In this document: positions 46,777 to 59,101 of the stretch, piece by piece
How the letters are laid out: every line of letters begins with the position of its first letter
Numbering within the stretch: the first letter of the stretch is position 1
Assembly (NCBI RefSeq): GCF_964355755.1
Contig: NC_092674.1
Span: 20,238,001 to 20,302,000 of the forward strand
Origin: Antedon mediterranea
Lineage: Eukaryota; Echinodermata; Crinoidea; Comatulida; Antedonidae
Reading direction: 5' to 3'
DNA: 64,000 bases
Notes under the pieces: generated by a model
The model's input: the letters and a program-made list of their open reading frames with translations, nothing else
What the model was told of the DNA's origin: nothing
Database searches by the model: none
Translations under genes and position numbers: made by a program

Positions 46777-48865
46777 AAGTTACGCGATCACATACCCCGG
46801 AAGTGTATAATAAACCATTGAACCACATCCACGTGTGACGTGTTATTGTTTGTTCGGGAAGTTTTCTCGTGTTGTATTGGGTAAATTGTAGTGGTAAGTT
46901 TTTAGAATATACAGTATATTTTTTTGTTAGTAAACATTAACAAAATTATTAAATTGTTGTTTAAATTTAGTTCAGGCAGGCGTTTCTGCGCAATCCGATC
47001 TAGGGCCTAGATAGTAGTAGGCCTAGGCATATTTAATGCCGAATACTAGGCCTAGTTTAGTTAGTATGATTAATAAAAAAAAGTCTGGGAGGATGAATGA
47101 TATTATTGATTGGCGTCTTGATAGATTTCATTTCATTTCATTTCATTTCTTTATTCGACAACAAGCGGTCCAGGGATTGCGACAGCAACAGAGCGCCATA
47201 ACACATTTGTGTCCGCAATCCCTGTAACATACAACTTAATACAAGTTAAAAATGAATATAAAATATACAGAATATATAAAAAATTTAATTAATTTGTATC
47301 AAACAAGGCTTGGATGGATGGAAGATTAAGAAAAAACTGAAGCTGTTCGGGAATTAGGAGTTTTTAATAAAAATGTACAAGACAATATAGCGTTTTATTA
47401 ATAATAACATTAACAGAAATAATTAAATGTAATGAAATAAAAAATCGTGAGGATGTTATTGTTTGTTTTTTTTTATTTAATAAATTTAAATTATAAATTT
47501 GATCCTCATATTTATTTTGTTCTTCATCTTTATTTGAAAAATATTTAGTTAATTAATGTAAACATTTTTGAATACTTACAATATTAATAAATAGTAGGCT
47601 ATTGACTTTTGTTTTGAATTTAAAAATGTATAGTATTTTAAAATACTATAATAAGTAATCAAATGATTATGTAACAGTTCGAAAAGTGACCAAATAATTT
47701 AATGATATATTTTTCCCTATTTCAGAAAGATGTCTGTCATCATACTGTAAAATTGAGAAGATAGATGATTGAATGCAAAGTGGTATTTTACACAAGAATT
47801 AAATACAAAGGCCAATAGTAATAATAGTAATAATAGTTTATATTTTTGATTCTTGAAAAGGAGCAGTATCCTATGGGATTACAAATAAAATCACTATTTT
47901 CACACACCTCATACTTTAAAGTGAAAGGAAATAACCAGAATTCAGTTATTATCAGTACTGTTGTTTAGGCCTATTGGCTTCTTTTGTAATACAAGAAATC
48001 AAAATAATAGAATTTTCCTTGTATTTAAGAAGGCTAAAACCATACATTCATAATTTATTTATTGAGTGTATTTAATTATTCCATCATTGTTTATTAATAT
48101 TGTATAAAGTGAGATTTTTCAGTATTTTTATTGCATTTTAATCCTGTCTGTAATATTGAAAGTTGAGCTAATAAAAGTGGGTTGAAAAGAACAAATTATG
48201 ATTATGAATTTTTAAAATTAATATTTAATACTTTTACTTTTTTGAAATTAAAAAAATGTAACAATTGTTTTTGTATCTAGTAATGTATGTACAGTATACT
48301 ACAGTTGTGGCAGATCGTAGTAAAATTCCTCTTGCAATGAAATAACTTTGTAGGCCTGAAGCACACAAAATAGAAAGAGAGGGTCCGAACAGTGGAAAGA
48401 ACATCCCCCTGCCCATTAATTTTTTTTTTAAATTAAAAAGACAGTTTTGGACAATATATTTGGCAATTATTACAATTCATCTCCAAAAAAATGCTTCTCT
48501 CGCACACAAACTAAGCCATCATCCCAGCCTAGGCCAAACGCGGCCGACCTTGGGCGTGAAGTGCGTAGCATCGCGCTGCGCCCCGCGACACTATTTATAA
48601 CTATGCCTCAACCGACTGCCTACAAAATTCGTCCTCCATACAGTCAGTGTTTATTCTGTAGCCGTTTGAGGTTGGACAGTGATATACGCATATGTAAGTG
48701 TAATATCAAATAGAGTAATTTTATATAATCGAATTTTATATAGATGTTCTTTCATTTTGACGCGAAAGATAAAATAAAGTCGTACTGTTTATCGCGTAGA
48801 TGTAAATCCTATTTGTTTACATTGATTTGGTGGCGTGCCGCATTGCCTACTGGGTAATCCGCTTG
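46777..48865. other. Interior of the M pair, mostly AT-rich
   Basis: Holds a LINE tail (47129-47290) and otherwise nothing recognised. The open frame at 48447-48713 begins at a TTG, shows no known motif, and is not called. Confidence 0.5.
47129..47290 (-). repeat. LINE 3' end with (GAAAT)n tail
   Basis: On the minus strand GC-rich sequence (ATTGCGGACACAAATGTG; CAATCCCTGGACCGCTTG) leads to TTGTCGAATAAAGAAATG and then a run of GAAAT pentamers. It is 5' truncated, with no coding part. The tail type is as at 22541. Confidence 0.65.
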
Positions 48866-49035
48866 CCGGAATGGCTGCCCATGGAATTATCATTTTTCGA
48901 GCGTCAGTTCCATATCTTGCGCCACTACGTGGCGCTATACGATCTTTGTAACGAACTTTTGCGTGACGATGATCGCAGTATTCTTTAGAAAATGGGATTG
49001 AGGAGTCGCGCCAAAGTTGGTATGGTTAAGAAACA

Positions 49036-50459
49036 ATGAATGAAAAGAGAAAAAGTGGAGGTATGTACTGTGCTGCAATTAATTGTAAAAGCAATTCAAA
49101 GGCCAACCCAGAACTTAAGCTTTACAATTTTCCCAAAGACAAGAACAGGTAAATTTATGTAATTAAATAAGTAGCCTACATCTTAACATATGCTATGTAG
49201 GCCTAGGGACTAATCTTACTTTACTGTATTCAATTTAAACATATACTAATAAACTAGGCTGGCTAGGTAGGCCTATTATTAATAATTATTATTTACACGT
49301 ATGAAATGATTATTAGTATCATTATTAGGCTACTACTAGTACATTATAGTTGGTTATATTACTTATCCTTTAAAATTTAGTACCCTTAACAAACAATTTT
49401 TAAAACTTTCAATTCAAGAAACATTTATTGACCAAATATATATCATTACAATTGTTGGCATATAAGTAAAAATTAGGTCGAAAGACTACAAGAAGCCGGC
49501 CCAATTGGCATGTCGCTGTAGGCCTAGTCCCTCTTTTTCCATTATACAAATGATAATAATAATAATACTTAATATAAACAAATTGTGGTCTTGATTATTT
49601 CATGCTTTCCGTCTCATGGTTAATATTATTTGCTTTCTGTCTCATGGTTATTTTATTTCGTTTAATTTAACTAGCCGTTACATACATTACAGTATATTAA
49701 CGCATGAAATGATTATTATTATCATTATTAGGCTAGGACATTAGTTATAATAACAGTGAAATTACACTATTTGTATTGTTCCCTGGTTATATTACTTATC
49801 CGTTGAGTAGCCCTAACAAACAATTTTTAATTGAATCTTATACTTAATATTTATGAAATTCAACCGTTAGTTGGTTAGTGGTTTTAGGTTAGGCTTAAGT
49901 ATTTGATTTTAGGCCCTAACCAATTTGAAAATCAATTAGCATGCACGTAGACGTCCTATAATTACGTAAACGTTAATTATGATAAAGCAAAAACTCACTA
50001 GACAATTATTAATTTACAGGTGTGCAAAATGGGCCCAGAACACACACGACGCGCGGATTTGAGAACGAAACCAAGTTCCTATTTACACCGTAATTGCCAC
50101 TTGTGCAATATTCATTTCGAAGAATCTCAAATACTGATGTTCACAACAAAAAGATTGTATGGAATGCATTCCCTACAATATTTGATCCACCACACCAAGT
50201 AGTTAATGTCCTATCTATCTGTGAAAAGATTTTTGTTTTTAACTTTAACAAATACTTACATACATCAAACATCAGCAGAAAAATAAAGTTAAAAATCGCT
50301 ACCATGTTACATAGATTTGGTATGAAGTTGAATCTTTGTTCACCAGCAATTGAAACATTGCTAATTGAAACGTATGTAAACCTACGCATATTCTTCAACA
50401 GAGACATAATCAGTGATAAGAAGAAGAGTAATAAATTAATTAAAGTATCACATTTATGA
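49036..50459 (+). pseudogene. THAP-domain gene, two exons, frameshifted
   Basis: Exon 1 (49036-49148) starts at an ATG and encodes MYCAAINCKSNSK and LYNFPKDKNR, the start of a THAP zinc finger (C-x4-C, then FPKD). It ends at an AG/GTAAAT donor. Exon 2 begins at 50020 after TTTACAG; in phase it gives RCAKWAQNT. A shift of 2 nt in an ACACAC run moves the match to the next frame (RRADLRTKPSSYLHRNCHLC, then NIHFEE). That completes the C2CH zinc ligands. A second shift near 50150 moves it again to VWNAFPTIFD, the THAP AVPTIF-type motif, then about 90 more residues to the stop. THAP domains bind DNA in P-element transposases and derived host proteins. Two shifts suggest a pseudogene, unless the assembly is wrong. 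Inverted-repeat arm M ends 85 bp upstream. Confidence 0.75.
49149..50019 (+). other. Intron of the THAP-domain relic
   Basis: An 871-bp AT-rich interval between donor GTAAAT and acceptor TTTACAG. It contains several TAGGCCTA-type words (near 49201, 49270 and 49521) and a partly duplicated stretch (GAAATGATTATTA... near 49303 and 49706). No gene inside. Confidence 0.6.
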
Positions 50460-51276
50460 GGTATGGTAAAGTTGTAGGAGGTCTGTACGCGCTCCGGTCT
50501 GTGCATTATCGGCTAGAAATGATGATCATTACGACGGTCTGGTATGATGATTGAATAATTGTAAATATGATGATTTTATTTCAATGTTACTACATTTTTT
50601 ATATTTCCTCTCGGTGGCCCGTGCGCGATTTTTTTTTTCGTACATAAGTTGGGGACCCCCTCATGAAACGTCACAAAATAAACATGAATAATTCATCAGT
50701 TAAATTTTCTTGTTCCGTGTGCACCCATGCGTATAGCAACAAGAAGTGATTACACAAGTGCGGTACTTGTCTAGGCCCAGTCGGAGAGCCGCGTTGGGAA
50801 ATATGACCGTTATCGCGAAATTTTTTACTTCGCATGACGTCATTAATTTTAGAAGCCCTCTCTCGGCACAGAGGCATCAACGTTTCGCGCGAAAACATTA
50901 GCATAAAGTATACGTCATTTTATAGCTGTTTAATAAACATTAATAAGCGAAAAATTAACCATATATGGTAAGATCAGTTCCTTATATGTTTAAGATGTCG
51001 CAGGTCACCTAATTTTCGGAATAATTTGTTGGAGTTGTTGTCAGTGACAGTTTCTTTCCAAAGTTCGTGTGCAGCCGTCAAAGCTGAAGTTTTCTAACTT
51101 GTGTTTGTTTACAAACTTTCCATTAGTGGGATTTGCATCCCATACAGTGAATTACCAAAAAATCGGCGTATATGGATAGAGTAAGTATCAATAGTCTGTT
51201 TTACGTTAAAAGTGGCTTGAAACCCTATTTAAGCTTCTTACAGCGAACATTTTAAAAAAGGTCCTCATTTCACATA

Positions 51277-52505
51277 AGGCCAAATAAAAAAATATACTTG
51301 TTAAGCGTCACACCTTCATAAATTTTCAGGGGCGGGGGGACGGTTTTTTTTTTTTTTTTTTTACTTTTTATAGAGGTATATTTTTGCGCGGTGGACGTTT
51401 TGCCCCACTTTTTTAGGACGAAACGTCAAACTTTTAAAATGCGAAACAGAACAAAATTGACTATGTATGAAATATTATTGCTTATGACAAAATTGAGTTT
51501 TGTATTGTTTATATCCAGACGTAATTAAAACATTAAATTTAATTGCCACCAAGCGAAATTGTAGGCCTTAGGCTAACTAATCCGTCCAAGGTGCTACCCC
51601 AACCTCACTCATCGGCCATCCGCCGTCTCTCGCTCGACTCATCTATCCAGGAAATTCCCTATCGCGAGAAGCATGATTTGGTCTCAATAATACTAAATAG
51701 TGGGCTGATTTATAGTTTGAAAACAGCTTACGGCATTTCTTAAGTGAATTTTTATTCAACGTATTCATTCTTCTTTGATGAATCCTTTGCCAATTGCTGT
51801 GTAAATCAGTATTTAAAGTTGTGATGCAAAAAGTGTATGGAAACCCATCGCCCAACAGGACCTCGTGGTGTGCCGATCTCGAGCGCGAGATCATCGTAAA
51901 CAAAATTGGTAGAGTCCATTATGTATGGGGTGTTTCCTATTTACGAACCTATAAAAAAACGCGCTTCGACCACTGTGTAGGCAAAATATTTATTTCGTTA
52001 AATCCCTAAATTGATAATCGCGTATTCTGTAATCACGTGACTGATGATGTAATCCTCAGCGACGTACTAAATGCACATGATTTAATGTGTTGGGGAAAAA
52101 GCTTGCTGTTTACCACATTACATGATTCACGGTGCTATTCGCGTTTCCTTTACGTAAATCGGCGGCGTGTAAATGAAACAATTGTTTTCACCAATTTGCC
52201 GTTGTCGACATAGAGCGATCGGCGGCTAGCGTTGTCTAAGCTAAAAAGTATGTATTTTTTCAAAAATTACACTAGCCTAACAAACATTTGCTAGTTTTGA
52301 AATTTTCAAATAGCAATTATGAAGAATCTACTAGCAAAATGCTAGTTTGCTAGCATGAATTTCGAGCCCTACTCTGGAGCTGGGTCGGGCCGCTGAACTT
52401 TCCGTTGTATATCGGTAAAAAAAAAATAAAAATAAAAAGAGAGGCGGCTGGATAATGAGGAGCGGGCGGTGACGCTTAACAAGTATGTTTTTTTATTTGG
52501 CCTAA
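51277..52505. mobile_element. Possible inverted-repeat element nested within F
   Basis: The words GGCCAAATAAAAAAATATAC and TTGTTAAGCGTCAC (51280-51313) return in inverse at about 52468-52502 with one change. The enclosed 1.2 kb contains a poly(T) run (51343-51362), the palindrome GATCTCG/CGAGATC (about 51875-51892) and the segment TGAATTTCGAGCCCT (about 52356). No TSD could be fixed, so it may instead be internal symmetry of F. Confidence 0.5.
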
Positions 52506-53227
52506 TTGTTACGTCTCGCGGCACTATTTCCGTCGTGTGTGGTGCATGGTGTGTTGATTGGGGTTGTTGCAGGTGTGGGTGTGTGCACGACCTGGTGGAT
52601 CGTTGTCGTAATATCGGCCTAGAGGCTTAGCCTTAGTAACATGTTGATAATTAAAATACTTTAGTTACAATTTAGTATTATTAAAGTTTCGTTACAATCC
52701 TACTCTATATTGAAGATGCGTTGGGAAGGTTTTAAAAAGATAATTAAGCCAATCGCAGCCTGACATAGTTAAATATCCTCATTATTGGCAACTGATGTAC
52801 AATTTATTTACTGTATTAATAATTATACAATAAATATACAGACACAAGGAAGTTTTGTGTTTAGTGCTTTTTTTATGGTAGGCCTACAGTACAGTCATAT
52901 TATCTGAATATGTTTTCAGGTTGTGGAATAATTATATAATTACAGTATTTAAGAAAATGTTTTCGTCATAGTGACAATTATTTAAATAGTTCTTTACATT
53001 TCAGCTATTCATTTTCATTTCAGGTTTTTTGTTGGTATCAAGATTCTCTATCTCGTTCTTCAATATGAGGTTGGACGGTGGAAGCTGTAAAGTGGTTTTC
53101 TCGATTTCAATATCATTGCTGATAGTTTTTCATTTTATTCGCTAATATAACATATAAATTTATATTCATTTAAGTTGTAGAAGTGTTTCAGATCAGTAAA
53201 TTTTTATAAAGATATAAATTAAGTTGC

Positions 53228-53320
53228 AATTGATTGATTGATTTACTTTATTAACCAGAGTCGCACAGATGCATACAATATAAACATAAAACAATCATAA
53301 AATCAGTACAACAGTAAGAC
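53228..53320 (-). repeat. LINE 3' end with (AATC)n tail
   Basis: On the minus strand GCATCTGTGCGACTCTGG is followed by TTAATAAAGTAAATCAATCA and AATCAATTG. It has a poly(A)-like signal and tetramer tail but no coding part. It lies inside element F. Confidence 0.5.
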
Positions 53321-55477
53321 TCAAGTAAAAATGATATCTCAAAAAGTACATATGGTGGCATATTTTATATTTACAGTATTAGGCCTAGCTAGTTTGTTAT
53401 GTCTGATGAACAAGGTGCTATTAGAAGCAAGTTTTTATATACAGTAGTTGTATTTACTATTTGTATCAGTATTGTTTGAAAGGTTGTATTTTTTCACATT
53501 CTGTATATGTATACATAAAAAGAAAAAATTAATTGCTTGTGTGAAATGTAAGTTGTATCTAATAAAGTAATAGAATATTTCTGTATAAATGTGTGAAATT
53601 TACTGCCAGATATTGATATACTGTACTTATAAGTACCAACCAATTAACAAAACTCAAGTAAATGATGGGCTAATAATTATCTTTTTTTAAAACATGACCA
53701 TATAAAAATACATGGTTGAGTCTCTCAAACAAAAGATGCCTGATTTTATAAATAACATTTCCCACCATATTTATATATAAATTGAAAATGGGTTATTTTT
53801 TGGCACTTTGTTTTTCAATTTATTGTTTTTTAACAGTTTTTGTAATTTTTTCTGGGCCTAGGTTCTTCTTCAGGCTTCTTCTTGCTTGGTATATGAGCTG
53901 GGATAGACCTACCAGCCTAGATTATGGAATACCCAGATTATGTCTACTTCTACTCCAGCTACTATAGGCCCTATAACACAAACTACTATCAGTATCAGAA
54001 TTTAACTGCCTAACTAGGCCTAGAAAATACTATTTTTAGGCCTAGCTAGGCTAGAAGTTAAGTAAGTAATTATAGTAGCTAGTCTAAGTAGGTCTTTCCT
54101 AGCTCAGAAACCAAATAGAACAATAATCGGGCAGCAGATTGAAACCTTAGGCCTGTGACGCAGTACGCCTGCATGAACAACCGGATTAAACAGGGACACG
54201 ATTCGGTCCGGGTCGATTCGTACCAGCTTCGTAAAACGTAAACAAAGTTTCAAAATGGCGGTTTTTCGATCGTAACTGAACAGAAATGTAGCAGGTTTGG
54301 TTTGATTAGTGGGAGTTGCATCCCAAGAAAGCTAAAAATTAGATTTTTATTTTAATAGATAGCTTAATAGTTTATCTTGAAAGGATTTTAAATTCGCTTT
54401 GAAACCTTATCTAGAAAATATGAAATTTAATGATTTTTTACCATCATTTAAAAAAAAATATAAATAAAAAAGTTTATACACAAAATAATGATATTTCTCG
54501 AAACAAAAAAACTGTGGAATTTAGATCACAGTTTTTATCATTATTTACGCTTGTAGTTCAACTATTGAAATACGTTTATTGATTTCATCTAATATCAAAA
54601 TTATACAATTTTCAAAGTGTACTAAAATAGCAAAAATTCCAACATTTTCCACGAAGCGCGCCCTCACAATGAATGAAATCAGTGATGCGTTACCAACGCG
54701 GCTTTCCGACTGAGGCCTATCTCCGCTGTTCATAGAAGAATAGCGGCGTTTTGTGTGGATTGTCGAAATAATCAGCCTTTGTTTTGGTGTTTTTAATATA
54801 ATTTATTACTAAAGAATTACGTGTTAAAATTATAGTTTCTATTAATACTATAGGCCTAATTATTAGTCTCTAAACCCATGTCTATTCTAGTAGTAGCTGT
54901 GTGGGTACGGTGTGTGTGTGTGTGACGTGTGTGTGTTAGGTATGACACAATCCGAGTAATAAGTCAGCAAAATTAAAAATTAAACATTAATACACAAAAA
55001 TACATTTTTTATTCTCGTGGGTCTAATCTAATCTTCCCATCTCATGTGTTCATATACGCGCATTTTTAAAGTTCCTTTGAGTTCATGCATATTGTTTGAT
55101 AATAAAATAGCAGAATTAAAAAAATACAGTACACAAATTATACACATTCTTTATTCTTGTGGGTCTAAGCTTTCTTTGGGCTACGTCCAATGAATTACTA
55201 CTTAGTTTAATGTCTTGCCTAGCTGTCGATTAGCCTCGACTCGACACATATTGTGTGAAGAATAGTGCGCGAAGGCAATCACGTGAATTGACCTAGAATC
55301 CTAGGCCTACTGTAGAAAGAATCGTATCGCAGTTGTTCGTGTAATCACTTCTTGTTGCTATACGCTTGGGTGCACACGGAACAACAAATTTAACTGATGA
55401 ATTATTCATGTTTATTTTTGTGACGTTTCATGAGGGGTCCCCAACTTATGTACGAAAAAAAAAATCGCGGCCCGTGC

Positions 55478-56234
55478 ATCATTTCGCAATAGTTATTGAG
55501 TTAATTTTAAACTGAGACTACTATAACATAACTTATTGTTATCTCAGGTTTTATATAAATTATAATAATAAATGAATGTCATGGCGAATGATGGGTACAT
55601 AATACAGTAGGCCTAGTATGAATTGTCTCAGAATTGACTATCATAATTTCTGTTTCATATCATGCCTGTAGGCTTAAGCCTATGATTGTTTATAAATATA
55701 TTCCGAAAAATTACTGCAATAAAATAGTCGAAGTAGTGATTTTAAAAAGTGACTTCTTGTTCTTTTTTAATTGTTTATAACACACTATTTGACTAATATA
55801 TTTTCCTAATCTGCACTGTTTTGCTGCTGGATGAAAAAGAAGAAAACATCAAGAACAAAAACGGAATACGATGCGCTTAGTGTTAATACCAGAGCCGACT
55901 CGCATAAATAAGTAGTAGTGCGGATGATGTGAGTGATGATTACTCCTAGATGATGATTTTGAAGATGATGATAAACATTCAATAATAACAACAATATTCA
56001 TTAACTAAAACAAATATATATACAAAGTACAGGAAATAAGTATATCATTATAATTTAATCGCACATTACCACAATTATTGTGATGAAAAAAATTGAGTTT
56101 TCAGTTACGGTACAATACAGTAGACCTATCTGATCCATAAATCTACTTGTTTGAGCGAGAGGGCGCCCTATAAAATGAGCTCCATGTGTGTTACATGAAT
56201 TGCACGTAAAATTCCGAGTGTCCCATCTTTAGTA
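55478..56234. other. Intergenic DNA, nothing recognised
   Basis: AT-rich sequence between D2 and element H. A GAGGGCGCCCTATAAAATGAG segment near 56158 resembles words found inside element H and element I. Confidence 0.5.
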
Positions 56235-56406
56235 TATAAGATCTTTGCTATTATGGACAACACAATGGATGGCGCACTACTCAAATAAACTCGCCTATTG
56301 TGGATAAAAAGTCGCCTATTTTGGACAGCCAATTATGAAAGTTACCTATTATGGACAAAAAACAGCGCCCTCTAGTCCCTATTATGGACAGAAAGTCCCC
56401 TATTAT

Positions 56407-59101
56407 CAGTGGGACAGCCAGTCGACAAATCGTGTCAAATTTCGACTCGGAGAGGGCGCCCTACTTTTCTAATTTAGTTCAAAATTGCTAAATTTTAGGG
56501 TGTTGGAAAAACACAATATTTGTAAATTTAGCTGATTATCGGAAAAATATTGTTAGTGAAATAAATTCATAAATGGTTTTAATATATTGTCATGTAAAAT
56601 TAAATGTATTTGAACAAAACGATAATCTGTAATTTAACGGCAAAATCAATCAATGTCTTTTTTCCGAAATTGTACCCTAGAAAATTGTTAAAGACCCCTT
56701 CCCTGCAATTTTGGACGTTTTTTGGAAAATAATACATATATATCACTTTAAAAACATTAAAACATGTCATTTCTTGTCTTAAATGTACGTTTTATGGTAA
56801 ATTATGATAAAAAGTGAGAAACAATGCACTACCTAAGTAGCTCGCGGCGATCGACCTCTCGTGGACGGTCTTAGGCCTAGCCTAGCTAGGCTTATTTTGT
56901 AGGCCTAGCTGGTAAACATCGGTAACGTACGAACATCGTACGCGAGCTATATACCTAGCCTGACGTTGTATAGTTGCTGCATTAGTTGTCTTTCTTTTTT
57001 TGCCAGACTCCGTTGATACAAATTGGGGAAAACCCGGTATTTTCGCTGAAAAGTTAGGAGTCTTCCATTTGTTTTGGCCTCACGATCGATCGAAAAGTGG
57101 GCGAATTACAGGTGAAAAACAAAAATATCAATCCGCGCGCAATGCATTTTGGGATTTATAGCGGGCCGCTATAATTATTAGAATCGACTTATTTTTCACA
57201 TTTTTAACCGTTTAAAGACGAAAAAAGTTATCGCAATAGGACCATATAGTATTATTTTTACATTAAATATAGTTTGTGATCTTAAATTAGATCTAAAAAA
57301 CGTAGGGAATGGGGCTTTAAAATAAAATATTTAGAAAAATTGAACAGTCCTGAATTTAAAATCCCTGTTAGAAAAATTAATAATCTACAGAATACAATAT
57401 TAAGATACAAAATTCGGTGGTTGGGATGCAGCTCCGACTATTCAAACTAAAGGTACCACTATTTGTTCCATCGAAAACTAGCGAAACCGCCATTTTGTAA
57501 ACACATCGTCATCGTGTTTATGAATTTATTTATAGCGAACGATATACGCGATGTTTATAATTGTCCGCGTATAAGAATTCATATAAATAAATACATTCCA
57601 ATACAGTATACATTTTAGTTGAGGAATATTTATCATAACTATTATAATAGCTTTTATACGAGTCCGAGGCCTAGCCCTATTAGCGAGCGATTGTTCCAGG
57701 GGCGGAAAGTCACTTAGTGACGTTGTGATCGAGCGCGTCGGGCCTAGCTAATATTAATAATATGACCTGAAATAAGCGGCTAACAAGAACTGTTATATAC
57801 TTGCTTACAATTGTTTTGTTATTGATGAACAAACAAGCAATTAGATTGAATAACAAATTATTTATTCATTTTTTTGGGGTAAAAACATGTACAAACTAGT
57901 ACTGTATAATATAAATTAATAGTAATATTAAAATACAGTATTAATAAAATATAAAATAGGCCTAACATACAATAAATATTCAATTTTTAAGGTCTACCAC
58001 ATGACAATAACATAATTTACAGAGTATAGTGTAGTAGGTTTGCATTCAACATAAATATTTGTATTGTAATTCATCTAAATCCTCTGCAACATACATATAT
58101 TTGTAATTCAACATTTTGTTTTAAATAATTAAATTATAGTTTGGGTATGACAATGTCGGTAGGTACCGGTGTCATCTTTTTATCCACTTCACTCTCAGTT
58201 TGAAGTCACAAAGACAAAGAGCTCTGCATCATCAACGATTCCTGAAAATAAATATTATTTAAAAAAAAATGTTAATGTCAAATGGAAGCTGTATTTTATT
58301 AATTAATTATTACAGTATTTGCTATTATTATTTATATAATCTAGGCCTACTAGTAACCTAGCTAGGCATCTATTGAGCCTAATAAATCAAATAATAAATG
58401 AAAAATTAAATAATAATATTAATACTGATTGAAAAAAAGTATTTTTTTGGGGGGATCAGATCACCAGGCTAGGCCGGCCAGGACCAATGATACTCGTAAT
58501 CAGTACAACTTAACGACTATCGGATCAGCATCAACACAGTACAACACACGTCTCGCTATCGCCTATACTGACACACGTGTCTCGCGTTGCCGAAACCACG
58601 CTCACAGCTAGAAAATGTACCTACCTTTCGAGGCCTGAGAATACACCAACAAATTTTGAACAGGATAGAAATATATCATACTCGATTAAACTAATATTAT
58701 TCTTGATAAAACAATTGATTATAATCTTTTTAATTTGTTGGGATGCACCTCCGACTATTCAGAAAATGGACAACAAAACAGTAGTCAAATCGTACCACAT
58801 TTATAAATTTCACGAGTCCCGACTTCAGTCGCCGAATGTATTGTATTAGCTTCGGTTTCTTTGAAGGAAACCGATTGGTTATTCAATTATACTTATTAGG
58901 AAATGATTTTACCATAATAGGTAATGTTGGGCGGTTCTTAAATATTCATGAGAGCTTAAAATAAAACAGCACTTATTTGCTAGGCGACGAAAAATCGTGG
59001 TTTCAGTTTTCAACGATAGGTGGCGCTTCAAAATCGTCAATGCGGAAGTAAGTCGATTTTACACGATTTAACGGTCAAAACGCGAAGTCGCTTTCCCACT
59101 G
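56407..59101. mobile_element. Element I: CAGTGGGA-ended transposon, TSD TTAT
   Basis: Inserted in a CCTATTATGGAC word of H. The ends are CAGTGGGACAGCC and, in inverse, CAGTGGGAAAGCG. The flanks are TTAT (56403-56406 and 59102-59105). A word TTGGGATGCA(G/C)CTCCGACT occurs twice (about 57422 and 58739) and matches the inverted F motif, so I and F are one family in opposite orientation. J1 is nested inside. The 60-90 codon frames at 58429-58849 show no known domain. Confidence 0.8.
56692..57316. mobile_element. TTAA-flanked element J1
   Basis: 625 bp flanked by TTAA (56688-56691 and 57317-57320). The ends are AGACCCCTTCCCT and the complement of AGGGAATGGGGCT. It shares its interior with J2 (18158-18422) in inverse orientation, including GCGGGCCGCTATAATTATTA and TATCGCAATAGGACCATATA. 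It has an extra 360 bp on the left with a run of TAGGCCTAGC words. Confidence 0.88.

Larger units (their letters stand above)
46682..48951. repeat. Inverted-repeat pair (M) beside the THAP relic
   Basis: The left arm is 46682-46776 and the right arm 48866-48951. Shared words include TAGCGCCACGAAGTGGCGCA (one change in the right arm) and TTCCATGGGCAGCCATTCCG. The arms lie 2.1 kb apart. The arm contains its own hairpin GCGCCAC/GTGGCGC. The pair could be the ends of a transposon or two copies of a promoter-like segment. Next to the left arm lie an ETS-type word CCGGAAGTG and CACGTGTGACGTG, then a possible splice donor GTGGTAAGT (about 46892). Confidence 0.7.
50778..54712. mobile_element. Element F: CAGTCGGA-ended transposon, TSD AGGCC
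   Basis: 3,935 bp inserted in D2. The inverted ends are CAGTCGGAGAGCCGCGTTGG and the complement of CCAACGCGGCTTTCCGACTG (18 of 20 match). The TSD AGGCC is at 50773-50777 and 54713-54717. The empty site is seen in D1 at 40784-40788. A motif TAGTGGGATTTGCATCCC occurs near each end in direct orientation (about 51124 and 54310). It recurs in element I, as do the terminal words TTTTGACCGTTA/ATGACCGTTA, so F and I are relatives. Internal frames are short and unrecognised. CAG ends with 5-bp TSD hint at a hAT5-like group. Confidence 0.9.
50625..55468. mobile_element. Element D2: second Mutator-like copy, split by element F
   Basis: A 9-bp duplication GGCCCGTGC (50616-50624 and 55469-55477). The termini are GCGATTTTTTTTTTCG and its complement, as in D1. 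Only 50625-50777 and 54718-55468 belong to D2, about 900 bp. The middle is the inserted element F. The right part contains the same internal words as D1 (ATTGACCTAGAATCCTAGG; GTTTGATAATAAAATAGCAG). No transposase. Confidence 0.93.

Noticed and set aside
48447-48713. 88-codon frame in a GC-richer patch
   Set aside because: It has no ATG at its start and no known domain. The patch may be the first exon or promoter of something, but I cannot support it.
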